Below are positions 1 through 11,100 of a stretch of 64,000 nucleotides of DNA, in pieces. The notes beneath the pieces are model-generated. The model searched no databases. It was not told the origin of the DNA and saw nothing but the letters and a program-made list of their open reading frames with translations. Within the stretch, counting starts at the first letter, position 1. Each line of letters starts with the position of its first letter. The translations under genes and the position numbers were made by a program. Source of the stretch: Vibrio nitrifigilis (GTDB lineage Bacteria > Pseudomonadota > Gammaproteobacteria > Enterobacterales > Vibrionaceae); NCBI RefSeq assembly GCF_015686695.1, contig NZ_JADPMR010000001.1, positions 1,674,001-1,738,000 on the forward strand. The letters are read 5' to 3'.

Positions 1-1
1 C

Positions 2-3000
2 CCACAAGAACGCTTGCAATACTCACTGCAAGATAGCGAGCCAGAAGTGGTTATTACCACGAGTGCACTGGTTGATAAACTCGGTAATTTGCCGGTCAAT
101 ACACAATTAGCCTTGTTAGATAAGCCAGAGTGGCTTGATCTTACCATCGACAACATTGCCGCTGAGTGCAGTGGTCTCACCGCCCAACATATGGCGTATA
201 TTATCTACACTTCAGGTTCGACAGGTAAGCCGAAAGGAGTGATGGTTGAGCATCATAATGTGATGCGTCTGATGGCCGCCACACAGGGTGATTTTCAATT
301 TAATGAGCGCGATGTCTGGACCTTATTCCACTCCTATGCATTTGACTTTTCAGTATGGGAGATTTGGGGAGCGTTGCTGTTCGGTGGTCGTTTAGTCGTG
401 GTGCCACACTTAGTATCAAGAGCCCCTGACGACTTCTATCAGCTATTGTGTAACGAACAGGTTACCGTATTAAACCAAACACCAAGTGCATTTCGCCAAC
501 TGATTGCTGCTCAATCAGAACAGCCACATGATTTACGCTATGTGATCTTCGGTGGTGAAGCTCTTGAGTTATCCGCGTTATCACCTTGGTACCAAAAATC
601 CCTTAATCGTCATACCCAGTTGATTAATATGTATGGCATTACGGAAACCACCGTACATACCACATATTATCCACTGACGGCTGCAGATGTGTATCGCACG
701 GGTGCCAGCCCCATTGGACGTGGTCTAAACGATCTGCGGTTATATATTCTCGATGAATTCCGTCAGCCGGTACCTGTTGGTGTCACGGGTGAACTGTATG
801 TCAGTGGAGCAGGTGTTGCACGCGGTTATCTTAACCGTGCAGAACTCACCGCTGAGCGATTTATGCTGGACCCATTTGTTGCCGATGGTCAAACCCGAAT
901 GTACAAATCCGGAGACCTAGGGCGTTGGTTAGATGATGGCAGTATTGAGTATTTGGGTCGTAACGATGACCAGGTGAAAATTCGAGGCTTCCGCATTGAA
1001 TTGGGCGAGATCGAAGCTTGTGTCCGTAGCTTTGACCAAGTACAAGATGCCGCCGTTATCGCTGCCCCCAATGCAAGTGGTGACTATCATATCGTTGCTT
1101 ACTATGTGAGTGAACCAGCTCAATCGGCGTTCGATCTTGAAGCATTACGGGCTCACGTGGCTGATTTAGTGCCAAATTATATGGTGCCATCGGCTTGGAT
1201 GCAGCTTGATGTGATGCCATTAACCGGAAACGGTAAACTGGATCGCAGAGCGTTGCCAGAGGTGACAACGCAAGATGTGGTCCGCCACGCTTACCAAGCA
1301 CCACAAACCGACAATGAAATGTTGTTAGCTTCCCTGTGGAGTGAATTGCTGGGCGTTGAACAAATTGGACGTCAAGATAATTTCTTTGAACTGGGCGGCC
1401 ACTCATTGCTTGCGGTTCAATTGATGGCCATGCTGCGAGAGCATCATTGTGATATCGCAGTTAAACATCTCTTTAATCAACCAGACCTCGCTTCGTTAGC
1501 GGCAACCATGGATCCAAGTGAAGACAGTCACGTTGTGATTGAAGAAAATCGCATTCCGCAAGGGTGTGACTCCATCACTCCAGAGATGTTGCCTTTAGCT
1601 AACTTATCCCAAGAGAGTATCGATGGCATCTGTGCTCAAGTGTCGGGTGGGGCGAGTAATGTTCAAGACATCTATCCATTGGCGCCTTTACAAGAAGGGA
1701 TTCTGTTCCACCATCTCGTTCAAGAACAAGGTGATGCTTACCTGACGCGTTTCATTACTGGATTTAGCACAGAGTCACAACTTGATGCGTTTTTAAGTGG
1801 CTTACAAGCGGTGATTAATCGTCATGACATCTTACGCACAGCAGTCGCATGGCAAGGATTAAACCAGCCAATGCAAGTGGTGTGGCGTGAAGCGAAGATG
1901 CCAATTCAAACGTTATCGTTTGATCAACAGAGCCAAGCAACAGGGGAGAGCGTGGCAGAATGTTTTCAACGGCACTTCGATCCTGCCACAACGCGTATTG
2001 AATTATCGGCCGCGCCATTGATTCACGCCTACCGTGTCTACGACCAACAGGAGCAGCGGTGGTTATTGTGTCTGTTAATTCACCATTTGATCAATGACCA
2101 CACAACGCTAGAACTCTTGGTCGAAGAGGTCTTTGCCCATATTGATGGTCGTACTGATCAGTTGTTAGAACCAGTGCCATTCCGTCAATTTATCGGCCAA
2201 ATAGAGCGACGTCGTGATGCTGACCGCGAGCGTGAATACTTTACGGCACAACTTGCTGATATCGATGAGCCTTGTGCGCCATTCGGACTGTTAAATGTGC
2301 AAAATTCTGCACAAGACATTGAGCAATCAACTACTTACATTGATAGCGCCAGTGCTGTGCAGTTACGCCAGTTAGCTAAACAACACAATGTCAGTACGGC
2401 CAGTATGTTCCACCTCGCTTGGTCGATGGTATTACGTGCGGCAACAGGGCGTCATGATGTGGTGTTTGGTACCGTGTTATTTGGTCGTATGGGCGCGGGA
2501 ATTAATTCTGATCGTACTTTAGGTATGTTCCTCAATACCGTTCCATTACGTTTGACACTGGCAGACCAATCAGCCAGTCAATTGGTGGCAATGACTCACC
2601 AAGCACTCGCTGAATTATTAGACTATGAGCATGCCTCATTGATCATGACTCAGCAGTGCAGTGGTGTAGCTGCGCAAACGCCATTATTTACTAGCTTGCT
2701 GAATTATCGTTATCAAGGTGGGAGTGATGCGCAAGCTAAAATTCTCGACCGCATTGATCTCGTGTTCAGTGCTGAGCAAACCAACTATCCAATATCGCTG
2801 GATATTAACGATCATGCCAGTGGCGAGTTCTCGTTTGATTTGCACGTAGATCGCACTATTGGTTGTGAACGTGTTGCTATCATGCTGAATAATGCTATTG
2901 AACAGTTGGTGGATGCACTAGCAAACTCATCAGAAAATAGCTTCAATCCATCCATTCTAGCCGTAGCAGAGCGCACTCAAGTGCTGGAAGGCTTTAACCA

Positions 3001-4666
3001 AACTGAGCGTGATTACCCAACCGATACTTGCATTCATCACCGTATCGAACAAACCGCAGCACACTATGCCAATGACATTGCCGTGGTCGATGAAGACAAA
3101 CAACTCACTTTTGCCGAGTTTAACGCGCAAGCGAACCAACTGGCACACTGGCTGGTGCAACAAGGGGTGACACCGGATAGTCGCGTGGGCGTTTCCCTTG
3201 ACCGTAGCTGTGAATTAGTGGTTGCTCTGGTGGCGATTCTTAAAGCGGGCGGTGCGTATGTGCCAATGGACCCGGGTTATCCAGAAGACCGCTTGGAATA
3301 TATGGTGCAAGACAGCCGCCCAGTGGTGCTGTTAACAACGTCTGAGTTGCGTCCTCGATTAGGACAAGTACCAAGTGATGTGCAAATCGCTTATTTTGAA
3401 AGGGCACTCCCTTGGGCCAATGAAGCTGCAACCAATCTCGACTCAGCCAGCTTAGGCTTAAGCGCTCGCAGCTTGGCGTACTTGATTTACACCTCGGGCT
3501 CAACGGGTAAACCGAAAGGTGTCATGAATGAACATTGTGGCGTGGTCAACCGTTTAAGCTGGATGGCTGAAGATTATGGCTTTAGCCGTGACGATGTGAT
3601 TTTGCAGAAAACCCCATTCAGTTTCGATGTCTCCGTATGGGAATTCTTCTGCCCACTGTGGGTGGGCGCGACCCTTGTGATGGCCAAGCCTGAAGGGCAT
3701 AAAGACCCACAATATCTGCGTGAGCTTATCGAGCGTCGCCAAGTGTCGATATTGCACTTTGTGCCACCGATGCTGCAGATGTTCCTAGAAGGCTGTGAGG
3801 CTGATGATTGCCCAAGTCTGCGTTTGATGTTCTGTAGTGGTGAAGCGTTACCAGCAGAAACCATTCGTCGCACGTACCAGATGTTGCCTCATATAGAACT
3901 GCATAACCTATATGGCCCAACGGAAGCAGCGGTGGATGTGACCCAATGGCACTGCCCACGTAATTTAGCTGGTGACCGAGTCTCTATTGGTTCATCGGTA
4001 GCGAACACACGGATGTACGTGTTAGATGCGCAAGGTCAACCCGCGCCGGTGGGCGTAGCGGGTGAAATCTTTATCGGTGGTATTCAGGTGGCGCGCGGTT
4101 ACTTAAACCGGGATGACCTGACGGCAGAGCGTTTTGTGCGTGACCCGTTTGTTGCTGAAGGCGCCATGTACAAAACGGGCGACGTGGGTCGCTGGTTGCC
4201 AGACGGAACTATTGAATACCAAGGCCGTAATGATGACCAAGTGAAAATCCGCGGCTTCCGTGTAGAGCTGGGCGAAATATCGTCGGCCTTGAAAGGTTGC
4301 CAAGCGGTACTCGAAGCGGTGGTTATCGCGAAAGGAAGTAGCGCCAATAAGCGTTTGATTGGCTACTTTACCTCGGAAAGCGACTTATCGATTGAAGCGT
4401 TAAAAGCAGAAATGGGTGAGCGTTTACCAGAATACATGGTGCCAGCGGCGTTAGTTCAAATTGCAGAAATTCCATTGACGCCAAACGGAAAAATGGATCG
4501 TAAAGCGTTGCCAGAGCCAAGTGACGATGCTTTTGTGCGTCGCGACTATGTCGCACCACAAGGTGAGGTAGAGAACGAGTTGGCAACCATTTGGCAAACC
4601 TTGTTAGACACTGCGCAAGTGGGTCGTTTTGACAACTTCTTTAGTTGGGCGGACACTCACTGTTAG
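2..4666 (+). CDS. NRPS fragment 1: A(Thr, partial)-T-E/C-A(Ser)-truncated T
   Basis: The frame is already open at the left edge, so the true start lies upstream. The first A domain lacks roughly its first 100 residues. Its specificity residues read D-F-W-N-I-G-M-V-H-K, the textbook Thr code. The carrier domain has the phosphopantetheine Ser in GGHSL (codon at 1403). The next condensation domain carries HHLVQEQGD (about 1708-1740), matching the HH[I/L]xxxxGD motif of dual epimerisation/condensation domains, and HHLINDH as the normal active-site motif, so Thr is predicted to become D. The second A domain reads D-V-W-H-F-S-L-V-D-K, identical to the serine code of EntF. A frameshift just before the second GGHS ends the frame at 4666, so this carrier domain is lost. 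Domain assignments are strong; substrate calls rest on codes read by eye. Confidence 0.85.
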   Translation, partial: PQERLQYSLQDSEPEVVITTSALVDKLGNLPVNTQLALLDKPEWLDLTIDNIAAECSGLTAQHMAYIIYTSGSTGKPKGVMVEHHNVMRLMAATQGDFQFNERDVWTLFHSYAFDFSVWEIWGALLFGGRLVVVPHLVSRAPDDFYQLLCNEQVTVLNQTPSAFRQLIAAQSEQPHDLRYVIFGGEALELSALSPWYQKSLNRHTQLINMYGITETTVHTTYYPLTAADVYRTGASPIGRGLNDLRLYILDEFRQPVPVGVTGELYVSGAGVARGYLNRAELTAERFMLDPFVADGQTRMYKSGDLGRWLDDGSIEYLGRNDDQVKIRGFRIELGEIEACVRSFDQVQDAAVIAAPNASGDYHIVAYYVSEPAQSAFDLEALRAHVADLVPNYMVPSAWMQLDVMPLTGNGKLDRRALPEVTTQDVVRHAYQAPQTDNEMLLASLWSELLGVEQIGRQDNFFELGGHSLLAVQLMAMLREHHCDIAVKHLFNQPDLASLAATMDPSEDSHVVIEENRIPQGCDSITPEMLPLANLSQESIDGICAQVSGGASNVQDIYPLAPLQEGILFHHLVQEQGDAYLTRFITGFSTESQLDAFLSGLQAVINRHDILRTAVAWQGLNQPMQVVWREAKMPIQTLSFDQQSQATGESVAECFQRHFDPATTRIELSAAPLIHAYRVYDQQEQRWLLCLLIHHLINDHTTLELLVEEVFAHIDGRTDQLLEPVPFRQFIGQIERRRDADREREYFTAQLADIDEPCAPFGLLNVQNSAQDIEQSTTYIDSASAVQLRQLAKQHNVSTASMFHLAWSMVLRAATGRHDVVFGTVLFGRMGAGINSDRTLGMFLNTVPLRLTLADQSASQLVAMTHQALAELLDYEHASLIMTQQCSGVAAQTPLFTSLLNYRYQGGSDAQAKILDRIDLVFSAEQTNYPISLDINDHASGEFSFDLHVDRTIGCERVAIMLNNAIEQLVDALANSSENSFNPSILAVAERTQVLEGFNQTERDYPTDTCIHHRIEQTAAHYANDIAVVDEDKQLTFAEFNAQANQLAHWLVQQGVTPDSRVGVSLDRSCELVVALVAILKAGGAYVPMDPGYPEDRLEYMVQDSRPVVLLTTSELRPRLGQVPSDVQIAYFERALPWANEAATNLDSASLGLSARSLAYLIYTSGSTGKPKGVMNEHCGVVNRLSWMAEDYGFSRDDVILQKTPFSFDVSVWEFFCPLWVGATLVMAKPEGHKDPQYLRELIERRQVSILHFVPPMLQMFLEGCEADDCPSLRLMFCSGEALPAETIRRTYQMLPHIELHNLYGPTEAAVDVTQWHCPRNLAGDRVSIGSSVANTRMYVLDAQGQPAPVGVAGEIFIGGIQVARGYLNRDDLTAERFVRDPFVAEGAMYKTGDVGRWLPDGTIEYQGRNDDQVKIRGFRVELGEISSALKGCQAVLEAVVIAKGSSANKRLIGYFTSESDLSIEALKAEMGERLPEYMVPAALVQIAEIPLTPNGKMDRKALPEPSDDAFVRRDYVAPQGEVENELATIWQTLLDTAQVGRFDNFFSWADTHC

Positions 4667-6390
4667 CCATTCAATTGATTGAACAGTTGCGTCAACGGGG
4701 TTATCAATTGGCTGTGAAAGCGCTGTTTGATCAACCGGTATTGGCTGAACTAGCGAAAACCTTAACGGGGGCAGAGCAGCAAGATTGGCAAATTCCAAAC
4801 TACAGTTTGCCAGCTAATGGTGAGCAGATCACGCCAGACATGCTGCCATTGGTCGATTTGAATCAAGAGCAGATCGCGCACATTGCGGCTCAGGTTGCTG
4901 GGGGAATGGCGAATATCCAAGATATCTATCCATTAGCAACGTTGCAGGAAGGTATCTTATACCATCACCGTCTGCAGCAAGAGCGTGACCCTTATATCAG
5001 CCCAGTTATTTTGTCTTTTGCTACCGAGCAAGAAGTAGTGTCATTTACTCAAGCGCTGCAGAAAGTGATTGATCGTCATGACATCTTACGCACGTCGATG
5101 GCATGGGAGAGTTTAGAAGAGCCAGTGCAAGTAGTGTGGCGCAGCGCGGTATTACCTGTGACACAAATCACTATTGATGCACAAGCACTTGCCGATGGAG
5201 ATGTATTAAACGAGCTTACTCGTCGTGCAAATGGTGATTATGCGCATCTTGATGTGACTCAAGCGCCGTTGATGGCGGCTTATCACACAGAAGATAGTGT
5301 TAATAACCGTTGGTTATTGTGTTTGATTAACCATCACTTAAACAGCGACCACACCACCATGGAACTGCTGGTTGAAGAAGTCTTTGCTCATATGGCTGGG
5401 CGTGAGGCGGAATTGCCGACACCATTACCATTTAGAGATTTTGTGGCGACGAGCCGTTTTAACGCTAATAGCGAACAGCATCAGGCATTCTTTACTGAGC
5501 AATTCGCGGATATTGATGAGCCTTGCGCACCGTTTGATGTCTTAGACCTAGAAGAAAATGGTGCGGTTGATGTCTCTCACTTAGGTCTTAACGCCGTATT
5601 AAGTCAGCGTATTCGAGCGATGGCTCGTAAACAAGGTGTGAGCCCAGCAGCGATGTTCCATCTGGCGTGGGGGCTAGTTATAAAAGCCACCTCAGGACGA
5701 AGTGATGTGGTGTTCGGTACGGTATTGTTTGGTCGTATGTCGGCTGGACAAGGTGCAAGTCGGGTACTTGGTATGTTCCTCAATACCTTACCGCTTAAGC
5801 TTACGTTAAGCGATGTCACGCTGGAATCAGCATTGCATGACACACACCAATCATTGGCGACGTTACTTGATTATGAGCATGCGTCATTGTCGTTAGCACA
5901 GCAATGCAGTGGTTTAGTCGGGGGCGCTCCGCTATTTAGCAGTCTAATGAATTACCGCTATGCAGGGGGCAGCGCGCAACTCGATGGTATTGAAAGCTCA
6001 ATGGATATCGTCTACAGCGCGGAACACAGTAATTACCCTGTTACCTTATCGGTGAACGACCATATTACGGGTGAGTTCTCCCTTGATTTGCAAATTGACC
6101 AACGTCTTAAATCGCGTGGTATCGACACGATGTTGGTGGCGGCACTAGAGCAGATTTCGACGCAATTAGTGTCAGGGTTAGATGTACCGACTCATCAATT
6201 ATCGGTCTTACCGCAAGCGCAATATCATCAATTGGTGCATCAACTGAATCAAACAACTCGAGTCGTTGATCAAGTTTCGTGTGTACACCAGCTCTTTGAA
6301 CGCCAAGTTGAAATGTATCCAGATCAACTGGCAGTCGTGAGTGCGGATCGCCAGCTTACTTATGCGGAGCTGAACGCTCAAGCCAACTAA
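4645..6390 (+). CDS. NRPS fragment 2: T remnant-E/C-like-A (N-terminal part)
   Basis: This continues the same gene after the one-base deletion. It opens inside the carrier motif (LGGHSLLAIQL), and the only local start would be a TTG with no ribosome binding site, so independent translation is unlikely. The condensation domain has the long N-terminal extension typical of E/C domains (ANIQDIYPLATLQEGI), but its first His motif reads HHRLQQERD: the I/L is Arg and the Gly is Arg. The second motif HHLNSDH is intact, so condensation may be possible while epimerisation is doubtful. The fragment ends at TAA 6388-6390 about 50 residues into the following A domain. Confidence 0.7.
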   Translation: MGGHSLLAIQLIEQLRQRGYQLAVKALFDQPVLAELAKTLTGAEQQDWQIPNYSLPANGEQITPDMLPLVDLNQEQIAHIAAQVAGGMANIQDIYPLATLQEGILYHHRLQQERDPYISPVILSFATEQEVVSFTQALQKVIDRHDILRTSMAWESLEEPVQVVWRSAVLPVTQITIDAQALADGDVLNELTRRANGDYAHLDVTQAPLMAAYHTEDSVNNRWLLCLINHHLNSDHTTMELLVEEVFAHMAGREAELPTPLPFRDFVATSRFNANSEQHQAFFTEQFADIDEPCAPFDVLDLEENGAVDVSHLGLNAVLSQRIRAMARKQGVSPAAMFHLAWGLVIKATSGRSDVVFGTVLFGRMSAGQGASRVLGMFLNTLPLKLTLSDVTLESALHDTHQSLATLLDYEHASLSLAQQCSGLVGGAPLFSSLMNYRYAGGSAQLDGIESSMDIVYSAEHSNYPVTLSVNDHITGEFSLDLQIDQRLKSRGIDTMLVAALEQISTQLVSGLDVPTHQLSVLPQAQYHQLVHQLNQTTRVVDQVSCVHQLFERQVEMYPDQLAVVSADRQLTYAELNAQAN

Positions 6391-6477
6391 CTTGCCCATT
6401 GGCTTGTTCAACAGGGGGTAGGTGTAGAAGATAGAGTTGCGCTCTGTTTTGACCGTTCTCCGGCACTGATTGTTGCC

Positions 6478-8121
6478 ATGTTAGCGACATTGAAAGCTGG
6501 GGCTGGTTATGTGCCAATTGATCCCGCTTACCCAGCCGAGCGTATCCGTTATATGGTGGACGATAGTCAGCCACTTCTTATGCTGACAGATGGTACCGTG
6601 GATATGGCGGTGATCTGGGATACTCAGTCCCAGCCTGTACGAGAAGTGAATGTGATTCGTGATCGTCATTTGTGGGCGGATTCCATCGCAGAGAATTTGG
6701 CAATGGTGGGACGTAATAGCGCCAATCTGGCTTATGTTATCTACACCTCCGGATCAACTGGACAGCCGAAAGGGGTGATGGTCGAACACCATAACCTTGC
6801 TAACTTGATCGCTTGGCATAATCAAGCGTTTGATATTCAGCCTAATGATTGCGTATCCAGTGTTGCAGGGTTGGGATTTGATGCGGCAGTGTGGGAAATA
6901 TGGCCACCGTTGTGCGCGGGCGCTTACCTGACATTACCAACCCTTGAAATCAGTAAAGATCCAGAACAGTTACTGGATTGGTGGGTGCAACAGCCGATTA
7001 AAGTTGGCTTCTTGTCCACTCCAGTCGCTGAGCTTTCCTTTGCTCGTGGCGTTCATCCCAGCACCTTGAAAACTTTGCTTGTTGGGGGGGATAAATTAAC
7101 GCGTCAACCCCATGCGAATGCACCGTATCAGTTGGTTAATAACTATGGCCCAACAGAAACAACCGTTGTCGCGACGTCGGGAGTGATCAACCCCACGGAC
7201 ACAAGGTTGCATATCGGTAAAGGCATCACCAATACACAACTTTATCTTCTAGATGAACATGGACAGCTAGTGCCGCGTGGTGTGACGGGTGAGCTCTATA
7301 TCGGAGGGCTGGGTGTCGCTCGTGGTTATATGAATCGCAATGATCTCACTGCAGAACGCTTCTTGCCGGATCCTCATCGCTCGGAAAGTGACGCTCGCAT
7401 GTATCGTACTGGCGATTTAGCCCGCTGGTTAGAGGATGGCACGTTGGAGTATCAAGGTCGTAACGATGACCAAGTGAAAATTCGTGGATTCCGTATTGAA
7501 TTGGGTGAAATTGATGTTGCCTTAAAACGTTGCGCCGGCGTTGATGAGTCGATTGTGATTGCTCAAGACACACCAACTGGTGACAAACGTTTGGTTGCTT
7601 ATTTTGTTGGTGATGCACAGCGCGAAGCCATTCGTGACCAACTGGCTGAGCAGCTACCTCAATATATGGTGCCTGTTGCTTACGTAAGTTTAAGCAGCAT
7701 GCCATTAACCGCGAACGGCAAAATAGATCGCCGTTCACTCCCTGACCCTGATGTCGATGCATTTATTACGCATCACTATGAGGCACCGGAAGGGGAAATA
7801 GAACAACGTTTAGTAGAATTGTGGTGTGAACTGCTTGGCGTTAAGCAAGTGGGTCGGCATGACCACTTCTTTGAACTGGGTGGACACTCGTTGCTCGCCG
7901 TCAAACTCATAACTCGAATTCGTGATGCTTTCAATGTGGAGCTGGCAATCAGTGATCTTTTTGCGCAGCCAACGCTCGCCGAACTGGGCGATACGTTACT
8001 GCAGCGCAGCATGACGGATATCGACATGGAAGAGTTGAAAGCGATGGCATTAGCCGCTGGGTATGACGAGTCAGAGCTGGATTTGGTGCTCGCTCAATTG
8101 GCAGATAACGAATTGGTGTAA
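6478..8121 (+). CDS. NRPS fragment 3: A(Leu)-T with acidic docking tail
   Basis: This stretch is in the same frame as fragment 2, open from 6391 to 8121, with the first ATG at 6478. It contains the A-domain core (YVIYTSGSTGQPKG) and specificity residues D-A-W-F-L-G-N-V-V-K, a known Leu code. The carrier domain is intact (GGHSLL, Ser codon at 7888). The last 35 or so residues form a strongly acidic tail (about ten Asp/Glu, one Lys). This is a likely docking segment for the basic N-terminus of the next NRPS, 28 bases downstream. The A domain lacks its N-terminal lobe if translated only from 6478, so this piece alone is not expected to be active. Confidence 0.75.
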   Translation: MLATLKAGAGYVPIDPAYPAERIRYMVDDSQPLLMLTDGTVDMAVIWDTQSQPVREVNVIRDRHLWADSIAENLAMVGRNSANLAYVIYTSGSTGQPKGVMVEHHNLANLIAWHNQAFDIQPNDCVSSVAGLGFDAAVWEIWPPLCAGAYLTLPTLEISKDPEQLLDWWVQQPIKVGFLSTPVAELSFARGVHPSTLKTLLVGGDKLTRQPHANAPYQLVNNYGPTETTVVATSGVINPTDTRLHIGKGITNTQLYLLDEHGQLVPRGVTGELYIGGLGVARGYMNRNDLTAERFLPDPHRSESDARMYRTGDLARWLEDGTLEYQGRNDDQVKIRGFRIELGEIDVALKRCAGVDESIVIAQDTPTGDKRLVAYFVGDAQREAIRDQLAEQLPQYMVPVAYVSLSSMPLTANGKIDRRSLPDPDVDAFITHHYEAPEGEIEQRLVELWCELLGVKQVGRHDHFFELGGHSLLAVKLITRIRDAFNVELAISDLFAQPTLAELGDTLLQRSMTDIDMEELKAMALAAGYDESELDLVLAQLADNELV

Positions 8122-8136
8122 GGGGCGTAAGCCCCT
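8121..8136 (+). other. Intercistronic hairpin with GUAA tetraloop
   Basis: AGGGGC (8121-8126) pairs perfectly with GCCCCT (8131-8136) around a GTAA loop of the GNRA class, overlapping the stop codon of the upstream NRPS. No T tract follows, so it is not an intrinsic terminator. It may stabilise or process the polycistronic mRNA, or space translation of the next gene. Confidence 0.5.
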
Positions 8137-8149
8137 GAAAATAAAAATT

Positions 8150-11100
8150 ATGAATATTCCACAAGATAAAAAATTAGCCGCGCTCAAGGCTATGATGCAA
8201 AAGCGAGCATTACAAGGTAAAGCGACTCAATCGAGTGCTGCCATTGACACGCGCATTCCATTAGTTGATCGCGCTCAACCACTACCGTTGTCATTCTCTC
8301 AGCAGCGGCTTTGGTTTATTGAGCAGCTCGATCCTAATGCAGAAAGTGCCTACCACATTAATGGTGTTGTCCACTTAACTGGGGCGTTGAATATTGCAGC
8401 GCTTACTCAGGCATTAAATAGCATCGTTGAGCGGCACGAAGTCTTACGCACTTGTTTTCCAGCAGAGCAAGAGCAGCCTGAACAAAAAGTGGCACAGCCT
8501 AGTATTGGTATGCCCTTTGAGCACTTTTCTTTAAACGATAGCTCTGCCATTGATGACAAAGTCAATGAGTGGTTGCAGCAACCATTTTGTTTAGCTTCTG
8601 GTCGATTAGTTCGCACAGCATTATTTGAGTTAGCGCCAACAGAATTTGTCTTAGCTTTGTCGATGCATCATGCGATCGCGGATGGTTGGTCGCTTGGGTT
8701 ATTGCTAAAAGAGTTGAGCGAGTTATATCAAGCGTATTGTGCCAATCAATCTACACCATTATCATCTCTAACATGCCAATATGCAGATTATGCCGCTTGG
8801 CAACGTGATTGGTTAAATAGTGCAGCGGCAGAGCGTCAAAGTGCTTATTGGCAGTCATGTTTAGCTGGTGCTCCCGAACTACTTAGTTTACCGACGGACT
8901 TTCCTCGTCCAGAAAAACAGAGTTATGTGGGAGATAAGGTTAAGATCGAATTTGATGCCGAGTTGTCGGCGCAAATCCATCACTTTAGTCAGCGTCATGG
9001 AATGACCGATTACATGGTGATGTTGGCAGCATGGTCATCGTTATTAGCCCGTTTTTCTGGACAAGATGATATCGTCATCGGTTCACCAATTGCGAACCGC
9101 TCACAACGTGAAACAGAAGTGATGATCGGCTTTTTTGCCAACACATTAGCGCTACGTGTTGATACGTCTGGTCAGCCAAGTGTGGCTGAGTTTCTTGCTC
9201 GTGTGAAACAACAAAATATTCAAGCTCAGTCTCATCAAGATTTACCTTTTGATCATGTTGTCGAGAAACTCAAACCTAACCGCTCTCTCTCTTATACCCC
9301 GATTTTTCAGGTGATGTTCGCCTGGCAGGATTCAAGTGCCGATCAATTGCAACTGGGTGATGTGAGTGCCCAAGTGATGGATATCGAGAGTGAGGTACAA
9401 GCGCAGTTTGATTTATCACTCTCATTGGGATGGTCCGGGGTAAATATTGAAGGGGATATCCGTTATCCGACGTCTCTTTTTAAACGTTCCACCATTGAAC
9501 AATATCTTAATTGTTGGCGTCAGTTGTTGGGTCAATGGATCGCCAATGATCAGCAGTCCATCGACCAAGTTACTCTTTTAGATGACACGCATTATCAGCA
9601 AGTCACACGAGATTTTAATGGTGATAAACAGAGTTACCCTGTCACTGAGTGTATTCACCAACGGTTTGAAGCCATGGCACTACGTTATCCCAATAACGTT
9701 GCGGTGAGTTTCGAGCAACAAACGCTCAGTTACCGTGTGCTAAATGAACAAGCTAACCAACTTGCGCATTGGTTACGTGCTCAAGGTGTTGGTCCAGATA
9801 GTCGCGTTGCAATCGCCTTGCAACGCAGCGAAACACTGTTGGTTGCTATATTGGCAACATTAAAAGCGGGTGGGGCTTATGTACCGCTTGATCCAAATTA
9901 CCCACAAGAGCGTTTACAATATTCACTGCAAGATAGCCAACCACAAGTCGTGATTACTACCAGCGAGTTGACGGATAAGTTAGGGCAACTTCCTGTTGGT
10001 GCGACCTTTGCGCTATGTGATAAACCGCAGTGGTTACAGGAATCAACGAGCAACCTGGCTCCTGAAGAACTGGGATTAACGCCACACAATATGGCTTATA
10101 TCATCTATACCTCTGGTTCAACGGGTAAACCTAAAGGGGTGATGGTTGAGCATCATAATGTATTGCGCCTACTGGCAGCGACAGAGGAAGAATTTGGGTT
10201 TAATCATCGCGATGTTTGGACACTGTTCCACTCTTATGCGTTTGATTTTTCGGTATGGGAAATATGGGGAGCATTGCTGTTTGGTGGCCGTTTAGTCGTT
10301 GTGCCACATTTAGTTTCTCGTCAACCCGATGTATTTTATCAACTATTGTGTGAAGAGCAGGTCACTGTTCTTAACCAAACGCCAAGTGCATTCCGCCAAT
10401 TGGTCGTCGCGCAAACCGAGCTAAAGCACCAACTGCGCTACGTGATTTTCGGTGGTGAAGCGCTGGAACTTTCTGCTCTTGCACCTTGGTATCAACGCGC
10501 AATGAACAGTAATACCCAGTTGATTAATATGTATGGGATTACAGAAACAACCGTACATACCACATATTACCCACTGAGTGCGCAAGATGTGACACGCACG
10601 GGGGCCAGCCCAATAGGTGTCGGTTTACGTGACTTAAATCTCTACATCTTGGATCAATATCGCCAACCTGTCCCTGTTGGTGTGACGGGGGAATTATACG
10701 TGAGTGGTGCCGGTGTTGCGCGAGGTTATCTTAACCGCGCTGATCTCACCGCCGAGCGCTTTATGTTAGATCCATTCGTTGCCGATGGCAGCACTCGCAT
10801 GTACAAATCTGGCGATTTGGGTCGCTGGTTAGATGATGGCAGTATTGAATACTTAGGGCGCAATGATGATCAGGTGAAGATTCGTGGTTTTCGTATCGAA
10901 CTGGGTGAAATTGAAGCCTGTGTCCGCAGCTTTACAGGGGTTATTGATGCTGCGGTGATTGCTGCCCAAAATGCAACTGGTGAGCAACAGATTGTGGCTT
11001 ATTACGTTGGCGATGTTGCGCTTGATGCGTTGCGTGATCATGTGGCAGATCTGGTGCCAAATTATATGATTCCTGCGGCTTGGATGGCATTGCATGCATT

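Larger units (their letters stand above)
2..8121 (+). pseudogene. Interrupted multimodular NRPS gene (5' end outside the window)
   Basis: Restoring one base after 4642 and reading the TAA at 6388 as CAA joins three open stretches into one reading frame of at least 2706 residues. Domain order: A(Thr, 5' part missing)-T-E/C-A(Ser)-T-E/C-A(Leu)-T, where T is the peptidyl carrier domain. The first lesion falls in the second carrier domain: FFELGGHS should follow, but a missing G gives FFSWADTHC-stop. The second lesion is in the A2 region of the Leu A domain, where NAQANQLAHW is expected and NAQAN-stop is found. The remaining sequence matches the intact paralogous domains closely, so the break looks recent. 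A sequencing or assembly error is the alternative explanation. If the lesions are real, the main assembly line cannot work as a single polypeptide. Confidence 0.8.

Noticed and set aside
4630..4670. Programmed ribosomal frameshifting at the NRPS break
   Set aside because: A -1 slip at TTT (4640-4642) meets TAG at 4642-4644 at once, there is no slippery heptamer or downstream structure, and the missing base restores a conserved motif exactly. A simple deletion or a sequence error explains it better.
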